In this document: positions 17,824-27,214 of the stretch, piece by piece
How the letters are laid out: the number at the start of each line of letters is the position of its first letter
Numbering within the stretch: position 1 is the first letter of the stretch
Assembly (NCBI GenBank): GCA_031426915.1
Contig: JASJPB010000004.1
Coordinates: forward strand, 1-64,000
Reading direction: 5' to 3'
Source of the DNA: Sulfurimicrobium sp031426915
Lineage (GTDB): Bacteria; Pseudomonadota; Gammaproteobacteria; Burkholderiales; Sulfuricellaceae
DNA length: 64,000 nt
The notes under the pieces: generated by a model
What the model saw: the letters and a program-made list of their open reading frames with translations, nothing else
The model's database searches: none
Told to the model about the DNA's origin: nothing
Program-made: the position numbers and the translations under genes

Positions 17824-18531
17824 ATGCAGCTTCGCCAAGTCCGCGACATCGAGTACCAATTGCTGCCCGGTTCAGACCGCCAAACCACGGATATCGTGAT
17901 CGAGCGCAACGGCCTGATTACCGTCCGCCCGCCCTTGCTGGCGACACCCGAGCAGGTGGACGAGACGGTGCTCAGCAAGCGCATGTGGATCTACCGCAAT
18001 CTGGCCGAGTGGCGCGATCTCAACGCGACGGGCGTGGTCCGCGAGTGGGTAAACGGAGAATCGTTTCTGTATCTGGGCAGCAACTATCGCCTGCTACTGG
18101 TCAACGAGCAGGACCAGCCGCTGAAACTCAAGGACGGCCGTTTTTGCCTGCTGCGCTCCGTGATCGAGACCGGCGGCAAGGAAGCCGCGCATCAGGCTTT
18201 CGAACGTTTCTACCAGGAGAAGGGCATGGGCCGCCTGACCCGGCGCGTGGCATATTTCGCCGGCAAGGTTGGCGTCTCGCCGGGCAAAGTGCTAATCAAG
18301 AATATCGGCTATCGCTGGGCGTCCTGCCTCAAGAATGGCGACCTGCACTTTCACTGGAAATGCTTGTTGGCCCCCCTGAGCATCATTGACTACATCGTCG
18401 TGCATGAGCTTTGCCACCTGCATCGCCGCGATCACTCGACAGCGTTCTGGAACGAGGTGGACAAGGTCTTGCCCGACTATCGCGACCGAAAGGAATGGCT
18501 GCGGGTGCGAGGGGCGGAACTGGATCTTTGA
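17824..18531 (+). CDS. YgjP-like metallopeptidase (DUF45 family)
   Basis: 235 residues. The C-terminal half carries the zinc motif VVHELCHLHRRDHS near residue 194 (HExxH with a third His), followed by FWNEVDKVLPDYRDRKEWLR, as in the YgjP/DUF45 family. The conserved YRWASC segment precedes it. The start codon follows the hsdR stop with no gap, and the next gene begins 6 bases after this one ends. Homologues are commonly found beside hsdR, so it is probably part of the restriction operon, but no substrate is known. There is no signal peptide, so it should be cytoplasmic. Confidence 0.85.
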   Translation: MQLRQVRDIEYQLLPGSDRQTTDIVIERNGLITVRPPLLATPEQVDETVLSKRMWIYRNLAEWRDLNATGVVREWVNGESFLYLGSNYRLLLVNEQDQPLKLKDGRFCLLRSVIETGGKEAAHQAFERFYQEKGMGRLTRRVAYFAGKVGVSPGKVLIKNIGYRWASCLKNGDLHFHWKCLLAPLSIIDYIVVHELCHLHRRDHSTAFWNEVDKVLPDYRDRKEWLRVRGAELDL

Positions 18532-18537
18532 TTGGTT

Positions 18538-20916
18538 ATGGCGTCAAAGGATGCGCAGTCCAATGTGGAGTCAATGACTGAACCGCTGGCGGCACTGCGA
18601 ACAGAGAATGAACGGCTTGTCGCATTGTTGGAGGCCAACGGCATCGAGTGGCGCTTGCCGCCGGAGCCTGCGCCGCTGGCTTCAACGGAGGCGGAGCCCT
18701 CAAGGATCGGCACCGGTGAGAAGGTGGCGCTGTTTCGCCGCCTGTTCCGGGGCCGTACCGACGTCTACCCGATCCGGTGGGAAAGCAAATCGACAGGCAA
18801 GACGGGCTATGCCCCGGCCTGCGCTAACGAGTGGCGTGTCGGTGTCTGCGGAAAACCGCGCATCAAGTGTTCGGATTGTGGCAAACGCCTGCTGATTCCG
18901 CTGTTGGATGCTGTTATTTACAAACACCTCGCCGGCGAACACACAGTCGGTGTCTATCCCCTGCTGTCCGACGACACCTGCTATTTCCTCGCAGTCGATT
19001 TCGACGAGGCTGAATGGAAAGAGGATGCACAAGCCTTTGTCCAGTCTTGTCACGAACTTGGCATACCGGTAGCACTCGAAATCTCGCGCTCAGGCAACGG
19101 TGCTCACGCGTGGATATTCTTTGCTGGCAGTGTCTCGGCGCGGGATGCGCGCCGACTTGGCACGGCCATCATCAGCCATACCTGCGCACGCACCAGGCAA
19201 CTGAAGCTCGAATCCTACGACCGACTTTTCCCCAATCAGGACACGCTGCCAAAAGGTGGCTTCGGCAACCTGATCGCCTTGCCACTGCAGAAGAAGCCGC
19301 GTGAAAACGGCTGCAGCGTGTTCGTGGACGCAGCTTTGCGTCCACATCAAGACCAGTGGGCATTCCTTGCCACTATCCAGCCAATGCCTCCGCACGACAT
19401 CGAACCGACAATCCTGCGTGCCACCGGCGGCGTGCATCCGCTGGATGTGACCTTCATTGACGAGGAAGACCACAAGGAGCCGTGGAAACGCGCTGCATCA
19501 ACCAGCAAGCGGTTGGCTGGACCAATGCCGAAAACGCTCACAGTGACGCTGGCCAATCTCATCTACTTTGAGAAGGCGCAACTGCCGCAAGCACTGGCCA
19601 ACCGCCTCATCCGCCTCGCAGCCTTTCAGAATCCCGAGTTCTACAAAGCGCAGGCGATGCGATTTACTGTGTGGGACAAGCCCCGTGTGATCGGTTGCGC
19701 GGAAAATTACCCGAATCACATCGCACTGCCTCGCGGCTGTTTGGATACAGCGCGGGATCTGCTGAAAGAAAATGGTATCCACTGCGACCTGAATGATGAA
19801 CGCTTCGTGGGTGAGGCGATTAACGTGGCTTTCGTCGGGACGTTGCGACTCGATCAGGGAATCGCCGTGGCCGCGATGTTGCATCACGACGCCGGGGTGC
19901 TGTGCGCACCAACCGCCTTCGGCAAGACAGTGGCCGCTGCGGCGATGATCGCCCAGCGTGGCATCAACACCCTTGTGCTGGTGCATCGCACTGAATTGCT
20001 GAAGCAATGGCAAGAACGTTTGCAATCATTCCTTGGCGTCGGCAAAGGCGTAGTTGGAACCATCGGAGGGGGCAAGGCCAAGCCGACCGGGAAGATCGAC
20101 ATTGCCGTGATGCAATCCCTGTCGCGTCAGGGAGAAATCAACCCACTGGTCGAAAACTACGGCCACGTCATCGTCGATGAATGCCACCACATTGGGGCGG
20201 CGTCGTTCGATGCGATTCTGAAGCGCGTCAAGGCGAAATATGTGCTTGGTCTCACCGCCACACCGGTGCGCCGTGATGGCCAGCAGCCGATCATCTTCAT
20301 GCAATGCGGGCCGATCCGTTATACGGCAGCAAAACCTGCGAGCGCGCCACACGATCTGGAAGTCGTTCCGCACTTTCTGGACAAGCAAATCGACTTGCCG
20401 CAGGAGGCAGGCATTCAGGAGGTGTTCCGCCAACTTGCCTGCGATCCTGATCGGACTGCGGCGATTGCTGCTGAAATCGAGAACGCTTATGACCAAGGCA
20501 GAAAGATACTCGTTCTGACGGAACGAACCGAGCATCTGGATGCCATCCTAGTTGCGTTGGCTGGAAAAACACCCTCGCTCTTCGTGCTGCATGGCCGGAT
20601 GTCGAAGAAGCTGCGCGCCACGGTGATTATGGAACTCGACGCGCTGCCACCCGATGCGCCCCACATCCTGCTCGCTACCGGCAAATTGGTTGGTGAGGGC
20701 TTTGACCACCCCCCGCTCGATACCCTGGCGCTGGCAATGCCGATTTCGTGGAAGGGGACGCTACAGCAATACGCGGGCCGACTGCACCGCGAGCACGCGA
20801 CCAAGACCGATGTGCGGATCATTGACTTTGTGGACACGGGCCACCCGGCGCTGCTGCGAATGTGGGATAAACGTCAGCGTGGCTACCGGGCGATGGGATA
20901 CAGAATCAGGGAGTGA
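18538..20916 (+). CDS. TOTE-type archaeo-eukaryotic primase fused to a superfamily 2 helicase
   Basis: 792 residues. A short coiled-coil-like start (LAALRTENERLVALLEANG) precedes a cysteine-bearing segment (GYAPACANEW and CGKPRIKCSDC). The primase core has the metal-binding FLAVDFDEAEW (DxD, about residue 152), SGNGAHAW (about 185) and ESYDRLFPNQD...GGFGNLIALP. The helicase half has Walker A APTAFGKTVAAAA near 461, VDECHH near 545, TATPVRRDG, and a C-terminal LVGEGFDHPPLDTL motif. This architecture matches the primase-helicase of TOTE conflict systems (family naming from memory). No nuclease domain is visible. ATG 18538 is preferred over TTG 18532. It ends the island, convergent with cysS. 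Confidence 0.85.
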   Translation: MASKDAQSNVESMTEPLAALRTENERLVALLEANGIEWRLPPEPAPLASTEAEPSRIGTGEKVALFRRLFRGRTDVYPIRWESKSTGKTGYAPACANEWRVGVCGKPRIKCSDCGKRLLIPLLDAVIYKHLAGEHTVGVYPLLSDDTCYFLAVDFDEAEWKEDAQAFVQSCHELGIPVALEISRSGNGAHAWIFFAGSVSARDARRLGTAIISHTCARTRQLKLESYDRLFPNQDTLPKGGFGNLIALPLQKKPRENGCSVFVDAALRPHQDQWAFLATIQPMPPHDIEPTILRATGGVHPLDVTFIDEEDHKEPWKRAASTSKRLAGPMPKTLTVTLANLIYFEKAQLPQALANRLIRLAAFQNPEFYKAQAMRFTVWDKPRVIGCAENYPNHIALPRGCLDTARDLLKENGIHCDLNDERFVGEAINVAFVGTLRLDQGIAVAAMLHHDAGVLCAPTAFGKTVAAAAMIAQRGINTLVLVHRTELLKQWQERLQSFLGVGKGVVGTIGGGKAKPTGKIDIAVMQSLSRQGEINPLVENYGHVIVDECHHIGAASFDAILKRVKAKYVLGLTATPVRRDGQQPIIFMQCGPIRYTAAKPASAPHDLEVVPHFLDKQIDLPQEAGIQEVFRQLACDPDRTAAIAAEIENAYDQGRKILVLTERTEHLDAILVALAGKTPSLFVLHGRMSKKLRATVIMELDALPPDAPHILLATGKLVGEGFDHPPLDTLALAMPISWKGTLQQYAGRLHREHATKTDVRIIDFVDTGHPALLRMWDKRQRGYRAMGYRIRE

Positions 20917-20927
20917 TTTTGCAGCTT

Positions 20928-22298
20928 TCAGACCTTGCGCCAAGTCGTGCCCTGGGGGGTGTCTTCCAGCACGATGCCCGCGTCCGAGAGTTCCTTGCGC
21001 ACGCGGTCGGCTTCGGCAAAGTTCCTGGTTTTCTTGGCTTCAGTGCGCTCCACAATAAGTTGCTCGATTTTCTCGGGCGTGTAAGCCGAGTCTTCCCCTC
21101 CGCCTTGCAGGAAAACCACCGGATCACGCTGCAACAGGCCCAGCACGGCGGCAAGCGACTGCAACAGGCCCGCACGCTGGGGCACTTTGCTGGTGTTGAC
21201 TTCGGTGGCGAGATCGAACAGTGCCGCGATGGCTTCCGGCGTGTTGAAGTCATCCTCCATCGCGGCCTTGAACCTTGCCGCGAACGGGTCCTGCCAGTCG
21301 ATGCCTGCGTCCTGAGCCGGTACATTCTTCAGAGCGGTATAGAGCCGGGTCAGCGCACCCCTGGCGTCATCCAGGTGCTGGTCGGAATAATTGAGCGGGC
21401 TGCGGTAATGGGCGCGCAGGATGAAGAAGCGCACCACCTCCGGGTCGTATTTTCCCAGCACTTCGCGGATGGTGAAGAAGTTGCCCAGCGATTTGGACAT
21501 CTTCTCGTTATCCACTCGCACGAAGCCGTTATGAATCCAGTAGTTGACGTGCTGGTGGCCGTGCGCGCCCTCGCTCTGGGCGATCTCGTTCTCATGGTGG
21601 GGGAACTGCAGGTCCGCCCCGCCGCCGTGGATGTCGAAATGCTCGCCCAGCAACGCATCGCTCATCACCGAGCATTCGATGTGCCAGCCGGGACGGCCCG
21701 GCCCCCAGGGCGAATCCCACTGCGGTTCGCCGGGTTTGGCCGATTTCCACAGCACGAAATCGAGCGGATCGTTCTTGCCTTCCACCACTTCCACCCGCTC
21801 GCCGGCGCGCAGGTCGTCGAGCGACTTGCCGGAAAGCTTGCCGTAGCCGGGAAAGTTGTGCACCGCGTAGCAAACGTCGCCGCTCCTGGCCACGTAGGCC
21901 AGCCCGTTATCCATCAGCGCCTGGATCATGGAGATCATGCCCGGCACGTACTGGGTGGCGCGCGGCTCTTGCGCGGGCTTCTGCACCCCCAGCGCGGCGG
22001 CATCCTGGTCCATGGCCGCGATGAAGCGCCCGGTCAGCGCGTCGATGGATTCATTGTTCTCGGCGGCGCGTTTGATGATCTTGTCGTCGATGTCGGTGAT
22101 GTTGCGCACGTAGGTGACATCCAGCCCTTCCGCCTTGAGCCAGCGCTGGATCATGTCGAACACCACCAGCACCCGCGCATGGCCGAGATGGCAGTAGTCG
22201 TACACCGTCATGCCGCACACATACATGCGCGCCTTGCCCGGCTCGATGGGGATGAAGTCCTGCTTGCTGCGGGTGAGGGAGTTGTAGATTTTCAGCAT
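20928..22298 (-). CDS. cysS: Cysteinyl-tRNA synthetase
   Basis: 456 residues. Charges tRNA-Cys. The zinc and HIGH region is MYVCGMTVYDYCHLGHAR near residue 25 and the KMSKS loop is DNEKMSKSLGNFF near 267. The start is the ATG at 22298 (MLKIYNSLTRSKQ), which matches the family; upstream in-frame codons belong to the end of glnS read in another frame. Only one base separates it from the glnS stop codon, so the two are probably co-transcribed. Its end faces the defence island with an 11-base gap. Confidence 0.97.
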   Translation of the reverse strand: MLKIYNSLTRSKQDFIPIEPGKARMYVCGMTVYDYCHLGHARVLVVFDMIQRWLKAEGLDVTYVRNITDIDDKIIKRAAENNESIDALTGRFIAAMDQDAAALGVQKPAQEPRATQYVPGMISMIQALMDNGLAYVARSGDVCYAVHNFPGYGKLSGKSLDDLRAGERVEVVEGKNDPLDFVLWKSAKPGEPQWDSPWGPGRPGWHIECSVMSDALLGEHFDIHGGGADLQFPHHENEIAQSEGAHGHQHVNYWIHNGFVRVDNEKMSKSLGNFFTIREVLGKYDPEVVRFFILRAHYRSPLNYSDQHLDDARGALTRLYTALKNVPAQDAGIDWQDPFAARFKAAMEDDFNTPEAIAALFDLATEVNTSKVPQRAGLLQSLAAVLGLLQRDPVVFLQGGGEDSAYTPEKIEQLIVERTEAKKTRNFAEADRVRKELSDAGIVLEDTPQGTTWRKV

Positions 22299-22299
22299 G

Positions 22300-23994
22300 T
22301 TAGTTCTGTTCTTTTGCCCAGGAGTCCTTGAGCGTGACAGCGCGGTTGAACACCAGCCTTTCACCCGCACGGTGGTCGCGGCGATCGCTGCAGAAGTAGC
22401 CCAGGCGCTCGAACTGGTAACGGGTTTCCGGGGCAAGGTCCCGCACGCACGGCTCCACCCAGCCTTGCACCACCGCGAGCGAGGCAGGATTGATGAATTC
22501 GCGGAAATCGTGCTCCTTGTCGCCGTCCGGCTTGGCCACGGTAAACAGCCGCTCGTACAGGCGCATCTCGGCGGGCAGCGCGTGCTGGGCCGAAACCCAG
22601 TGGATCACGCCCTTGACCTTGCGCCCCTGGGGATTCTTGCCCAGCGTGTCGTGGTCGATGGAGCAGCGTATTTCGACCACGTTGCCGGCGCCGTCCTTGA
22701 CCACCTCGTCGCATTTGATGACGTAGCTGTACCGGAGCCGCACCTCGCCGCCCGGCACCAGCCGCTGCCAGCCCGGCGGCGGCGCTTCCGTGAAATCGTC
22801 GGCCTCGACCCAGATTTCGCGCGCGATCGGCACCGTGCGGCTGCCGAATTCGGGATGATTAGGATGAAACCCCGCTTCCCTCGACTGGGTCAGGCCGCCC
22901 TCGAAGTTGGTCAGCACCAGCTTGAGCGGCTTCGCCACCGCCATCACGCGCGGCACGCGGGTTTCCATGTCCTCGCGGATACAGCCTTCCAGCACCGACA
23001 TGTCGATCACGTTGTCGCTCTTGGAAATGCCGATGCGGCGCGCGAATTCGCGGATGCCCTCGGGGGTGTAGCCGCGCCGCCGCATGCCGGAAATGGTGGG
23101 CATGCGCGGATCGTCCCAGCCGGAAACCAGCTTTTCCGTCACCAGCTGATTCAGCTTGCGCTTGCTGGTCAGCGTGTATTGCAGTTCCAGGCGCGAGAAC
23201 TCGTACTGGCGCGGATGGCAGGGGATGGTGATATTGTCCAGCACCCAGTCGTAGAGCGGGCGGTGGTCTTCGAATTCGAGCGTGCACAGCGAGTGGGTGA
23301 TGCCCTCCAGCGCGTCCGAAATGCAGTGGGTGTAGTCGTACATCGGGTAGATGCACCACTTGTCCCCGGTGCGGATGTGGTGGACGCGGCGGATGCGGTA
23401 GATGGCCGGATCGCGCATGTTGATATTGGGCGAGGCCATGTCGATCCTGGCGCGCAACACCTTGCTGCCGTCGGGGAATTCGCCGTTCCTCATGCGCGTG
23501 AAGAGGTCGAGGTTTTCCGCCACGGAACGCTCGCGGTAAGGACTGTTCTTGCCCGGTTCGGTGAGCGTGCCCCGGTACTCGCGCATTTCGTCCGGCGTCA
23601 GGTCGCACACGTAGGCCTTGCCCGCCTGGATCAGTTCCACCGCATAGCCGTATAGCGCGTCGAAGTAATCCGAAGCCCAGCGCACTTCCCCATCCCACTG
23701 GAAGCCCAGCCAACGCACGTCTTCCTGGATGGAGTTGGCGTATTCCTCGCTTTCCTTCTCCGGATTGGTGTCGTCGAAGCGCAGGTTGCATTTGCCTTTG
23801 AAATCCTGCGCCAGGCCGAAGTTGAGGCAGATCGACTTGGCGTGACCCACGTGCAGGTAGCCGTTCGGCTCGGGTGGAAAGCGGGTGACGATAGCCTGAT
23901 GCTTGCCGCTTTTCAGGTCGCTATCGATGATGTTGCGGATAAAATGGGGAACCGGCTCGCGTTCGCTGCTCATGACTGATTCATACTTTGACAT
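22300..23994 (-). CDS. glnS: Glutaminyl-tRNA synthetase
   Basis: 564 residues. Charges tRNA-Gln directly, so Gln-tRNA need not depend on transamidation. HIGH is PEPNGYLHVGHAKSI near residue 42. The KMSKS-equivalent is TSKRKLNQLV near 277, followed by the GMRRRGYTPEGIREF segment typical of GlnRS rather than GluRS. A second in-frame ATG at 23973 (MSSEREPVPHF) could be the true start; neither has a strong ribosome-binding site. Divergent from the TPR protein gene at 24111. Confidence 0.96.
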   Translation of the reverse strand: MSKYESVMSSEREPVPHFIRNIIDSDLKSGKHQAIVTRFPPEPNGYLHVGHAKSICLNFGLAQDFKGKCNLRFDDTNPEKESEEYANSIQEDVRWLGFQWDGEVRWASDYFDALYGYAVELIQAGKAYVCDLTPDEMREYRGTLTEPGKNSPYRERSVAENLDLFTRMRNGEFPDGSKVLRARIDMASPNINMRDPAIYRIRRVHHIRTGDKWCIYPMYDYTHCISDALEGITHSLCTLEFEDHRPLYDWVLDNITIPCHPRQYEFSRLELQYTLTSKRKLNQLVTEKLVSGWDDPRMPTISGMRRRGYTPEGIREFARRIGISKSDNVIDMSVLEGCIREDMETRVPRVMAVAKPLKLVLTNFEGGLTQSREAGFHPNHPEFGSRTVPIAREIWVEADDFTEAPPPGWQRLVPGGEVRLRYSYVIKCDEVVKDGAGNVVEIRCSIDHDTLGKNPQGRKVKGVIHWVSAQHALPAEMRLYERLFTVAKPDGDKEHDFREFINPASLAVVQGWVEPCVRDLAPETRYQFERLGYFCSDRRDHRAGERLVFNRAVTLKDSWAKEQN

Positions 23995-24110
23995 AAGGAA
24001 AACGTGCCGATTTTACCCGAAAAACGCGCCGAACGCCGCGCAAGGAATGGCGTTAAGCACCAGTTCTTGCTAGAATCCCCACGTTATTCAGTTCGTGAGA
24101 TTTCTCATCG

Positions 24111-25226
24111 ATGAGCCGTTCCCGCCTTTCCCCCCTGTTTTCCATCCTTGCCGTAGCGTTCCTGCTTGCCACCGCTCCCGTCCGCGCCGATGAGGCGCAG
24201 GAAATCAGCCGCATATTGAAGCAGGGGCAGCAGGAGAAGGCGCTGGAACGCGCCAACAGCTTTCTCGCCGCCCACCCCAAGGATGCGCAAGTGCGCTTCA
24301 TAAAGGGCCTGATCCTGACCGAACAGAACAAGACCGCCGATGCGATCAAGGTATTTACCGGCATCACCGACGACTTCCCCGAACTGCCCGAACCCTACAA
24401 CAATCTGGCGGTGCTGTATGCCTCCCAGGGGCAATACGAAAAAGCCAAGACCGCACTTGAAATGGCGATCAACACGCACCCCAGCTACGCCACTGCACAT
24501 GAAAACCTGGGCGACATCTACGCCAAGATGGCAAGCCAGGCCTACGACAAGGCGCTGCAACTGGACAAGGGCAATGCCAATGCGCAGTCCAAACTGGCTC
24601 TGATCAAGGATATTTTCTCCCGGCAGGCAACACGCCAACCCGCCAAGCCCGTCGTCGCGGCAAACGCGCCAATGCCTGCTGCCGCCCCCGTGGCGGCAAA
24701 ACCGGCAACCCTCGCAGCTCCGGTTCCGGCAAGCGCCGCGCCAAGCGCAAAGCCCGCGGCTCAACCCGCCCCTCCGGCTCCTCCCGTTCCCGCCGCAAAA
24801 CCAACCCCGGCCATGGAACCTGCGAAAGTCGTCACGCCATCCAAGGCCGCAGAAAAACCGGCGCCAGAAGCCAGCAAGGAAGACGAGCACGAGGCGATAC
24901 TGGCCTCGGTGCAGGGCTGGGCCAAGGCCTGGTCGGCCAAGAATGTTGGCGCATATCTCAAGTCCTACGGCCCCGACCTGGTCCTCGCCAAGGGAGAAAA
25001 CCGCGCCAGTTGGGAACAGACGCGCAAAGAGCGCATCAGCAAGCCAAAATCGATTTCGGTGACGATCAGTTCCCCGGAAGTCAAATTGACCGATGCCAGC
25101 CATGCCAGGGTGTCCTTCAAACAAATATATCGCTCTCCCACCCTCAACAGTGAAACCTGGAAAACCCTGCTCATGGTCAAATCGGGCGGAAAGTGGCTGA
25201 TCCATGAAGAACGGATTGGGCGTTAA
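24111..25226 (+). CDS. Secreted TPR protein with Cds6-like C-terminal domain
   Basis: 371 residues. Residues 1-25 form a Sec signal peptide ending near VRADE. TPR-type helices cover about 30-165 (EPYNNLAVLYASQGQYEKAKTAL and neighbours). An Ala/Pro-rich linker runs from about 175 to 255. The last 110 residues form an NTF2-like domain (VQGWAKAWSAKNVGAYLKSY...GGKWLIHEERIGR). The adjacent L,D-transpeptidase has a similar C-terminal domain, and the two genes overlap by 23 bases, so they probably act together at the periplasmic cell wall. No catalytic residues are evident; a scaffold role is inferred. Confidence 0.8.
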   Translation: MSRSRLSPLFSILAVAFLLATAPVRADEAQEISRILKQGQQEKALERANSFLAAHPKDAQVRFIKGLILTEQNKTADAIKVFTGITDDFPELPEPYNNLAVLYASQGQYEKAKTALEMAINTHPSYATAHENLGDIYAKMASQAYDKALQLDKGNANAQSKLALIKDIFSRQATRQPAKPVVAANAPMPAAAPVAAKPATLAAPVPASAAPSAKPAAQPAPPAPPVPAAKPTPAMEPAKVVTPSKAAEKPAPEASKEDEHEAILASVQGWAKAWSAKNVGAYLKSYGPDLVLAKGENRASWEQTRKERISKPKSISVTISSPEVKLTDASHARVSFKQIYRSPTLNSETWKTLLMVKSGGKWLIHEERIGR

Positions 25227-26454
25227 TCATTTATTGATGGGTAAACTCAGGCGGCCCTTGCGTCTATTCCTGCTTCTGATGCTGGGACTGACGACCCTGC
25301 CCGCGGGCGGCATGGGGGATTTGCTGCCGCCGCTCCAGTACGCGCGCGCCCACACCAACAACCCCGAAGCATTGCTGGTCAACATCCTGCTCGAAATCAA
25401 GCAGAACCGCCTGGATACCGCGCTGCGCGACGTCGAGGCATTAATTCACATCAACCCTCATTTCAAGCTCGCCCACCTCATTCGTGGCGACCTTCTGCTG
25501 GCCCGAGCCCAACCCTTGACAGGATTCGGCAACGCATCGGGCGCGACAGCCGACCAGATGGCAGATTTCCGCGACGAAGCGCGCGTACGTTTGCGGCATT
25601 ATCTGGAGCAGCCTCCATCAGGCAGGATTCCGAAATACCTGCTGCAGATGCCGCCGGAACAGCACCACGCCATCGTGGTTGATACCGGAAAATCCCGCCT
25701 TTACCTGTTCGAGAACAATGCGGGCGAACCGCGCCATGTAGCCGATTACTACATCACCGTCGGCAAGGCGGGAGCTGAAAAACTGCGCGAGGGCGACCAA
25801 AAAACCCCACTCGGCGTATATTTCGTGACCGCCAACCTGCCGGTGGAAAAGCTATCCGACTTCTACGGAGTCGGGGCTTTCCCCTTGAGCTACCCCAACG
25901 AATGGGACAAGCGCCAAGGCAAGAACGGCCACGGCATATGGCTCCATGGCGTACCGCGCGACACCTATAGCCGCCCGCCCAAGGCCAGCAACGGTTGCGT
26001 GGTGCTGGCCAACCCGGACATGGCGGCCCTGGGCAAAACACTTCAGACGGGCCTGACACCGGTAGTCATCAGCGACAATGTGGAATGGGTTACCCCTGAG
26101 GAATGGCGTGGACAGCGCGAACGTTTCAAGGGCGAGATGGATGCCTGGCGCAGGGACTGGGAAAGCCTGGACAGCGATCGTTTGCTCGCTCATTACTCGC
26201 GCAACCTGAACGCGGGCGGCCAGGATTTCAATGCCTTCAGCGCCCAGAAGCGCCTGGTCAACGCAGGCAAATCTTCCCTGCAGGTAAGGCTGTCGAACAT
26301 CAGCATGTTCCAGTACCCGGGCAAGGAGAACCTCATCGTGGTGACTTTTACCCAGGATTACCGCAGCAACAATCTCGCCAACATCATGAAGAAACGCCAA
26401 TACTGGCAACTGGAAAATGGCCAGTGGCGCATCGTTTACGAAGGCGCGGCATAA
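25204..26454 (+). CDS. L,D-transpeptidase (YkuD) with Cds6-like C-terminal domain
   Basis: 416 residues. An N-terminal hydrophobic signal segment (RLFLLLMLGLTTLPAGG) precedes a TPR-like region. The YkuD domain covers about 155-290, with catalytic GIWLHGVP and SNGCVVL (His and Cys both present). The C-terminal 115 residues are an NTF2-like domain ending YWQLENGQWRIVYEG. It should form 3-3 crosslinks in peptidoglycan or anchor proteins to it. An alternative start at ATG 25237 (MGKLRRPLRL) gives a more typical signal peptide and would remove the overlap with the upstream gene; the choice is open. Confidence 0.88.
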   Translation: MKNGLGVNHLLMGKLRRPLRLFLLLMLGLTTLPAGGMGDLLPPLQYARAHTNNPEALLVNILLEIKQNRLDTALRDVEALIHINPHFKLAHLIRGDLLLARAQPLTGFGNASGATADQMADFRDEARVRLRHYLEQPPSGRIPKYLLQMPPEQHHAIVVDTGKSRLYLFENNAGEPRHVADYYITVGKAGAEKLREGDQKTPLGVYFVTANLPVEKLSDFYGVGAFPLSYPNEWDKRQGKNGHGIWLHGVPRDTYSRPPKASNGCVVLANPDMAALGKTLQTGLTPVVISDNVEWVTPEEWRGQRERFKGEMDAWRRDWESLDSDRLLAHYSRNLNAGGQDFNAFSAQKRLVNAGKSSLQVRLSNISMFQYPGKENLIVVTFTQDYRSNNLANIMKKRQYWQLENGQWRIVYEGAA

Positions 26455-26494
26455 CCCGGGCCGACTCTCTGCCCTGGCAACGAGGAGACAATTC

Positions 26495-27214
26495 ATGTCC
26501 TATTTTCGCTTGGTACTGGCCTTGACGGCATTTTTCATTGGTTTCGGCGTTCAGGCCGCCACGCCGTCCAAGCCGCCCCTGAAAAAAACACCCATAGTCA
26601 AACAACAGACAAAAGCAACGCCCGTTGCCACTCCGGGTGAAAAGCACCATTCCAATCCGCAGGTCAGAATCATGACCAGCGCGGGGGAAATCGTGATCGA
26701 ACTCTATCCTGAAAAAGCACCCAAAACGGTGGAAAACTTCCTCAGCTATGTTGCCAGCGGATTCTACAACGGCACAATATTCCACCGTACAATCCACAAC
26801 TTCGTAATACAAGGCGGCGGATTGACGCCCGGCTTCGAACAAAAGGAAACCCTTCCTCCCATCCCGATCGAATCCGACAACGGGCTCAGAAACGACATAG
26901 GGATGCTGGCCATGGCGCGTGGCGACGACCCCAACTCGGCCACGGCGCAATTCTTCATCAATCTCAACAACAATCTCCATCTCAACTTCTACAAGCCTGA
27001 ATCCTACTACTACGGCTATTGCGTATTCGGCAAAGTGACGAAGGGCCTGGACGTCGCCATGAAAATCGCATCCATCCCCACCTCCGCCGGCGGGCCTTTT
27101 GCTTCGGACGTCCCGAAGGAACAAGTCGTCATCGAGGAAGTGACCACGCTTCAGAATCCGCCGCCAACAACTGCCAATCAACCCAAACCTGAAAAGGACG
27201 CAAAACATGGTTAA
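26495..27214 (+). CDS. ppiA: Periplasmic cyclophilin-type peptidyl-prolyl isomerase
   Basis: 239 residues. The start is ATG 26495 with CGAGGAG at good spacing. A signal peptide of about 22 residues ends FGVQA. A Lys/Thr/Pro-rich linker follows, then a cyclophilin domain from about residue 55 with FYNGTIFHRTIHNFVIQGGG and SATAQFFINL. The C-terminal tail is Pro/Lys-rich. It overlaps the cytoplasmic paralogue downstream by 8 bases. It probably assists folding in the periplasm, in line with the neighbouring cell-wall genes. Confidence 0.88.
   Translation: MSYFRLVLALTAFFIGFGVQAATPSKPPLKKTPIVKQQTKATPVATPGEKHHSNPQVRIMTSAGEIVIELYPEKAPKTVENFLSYVASGFYNGTIFHRTIHNFVIQGGGLTPGFEQKETLPPIPIESDNGLRNDIGMLAMARGDDPNSATAQFFINLNNNLHLNFYKPESYYYGYCVFGKVTKGLDVAMKIASIPTSAGGPFASDVPKEQVVIEEVTTLQNPPPTTANQPKPEKDAKHG

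Noticed and set aside
14500..17859. Minus-strand open frame of 1119 residues opposite hsdR
   Set aside because: Its length reflects GC-rich codon structure of hsdR on the other strand. The plus-strand protein has all HsdR motifs; the antisense translation has none that I recognise.
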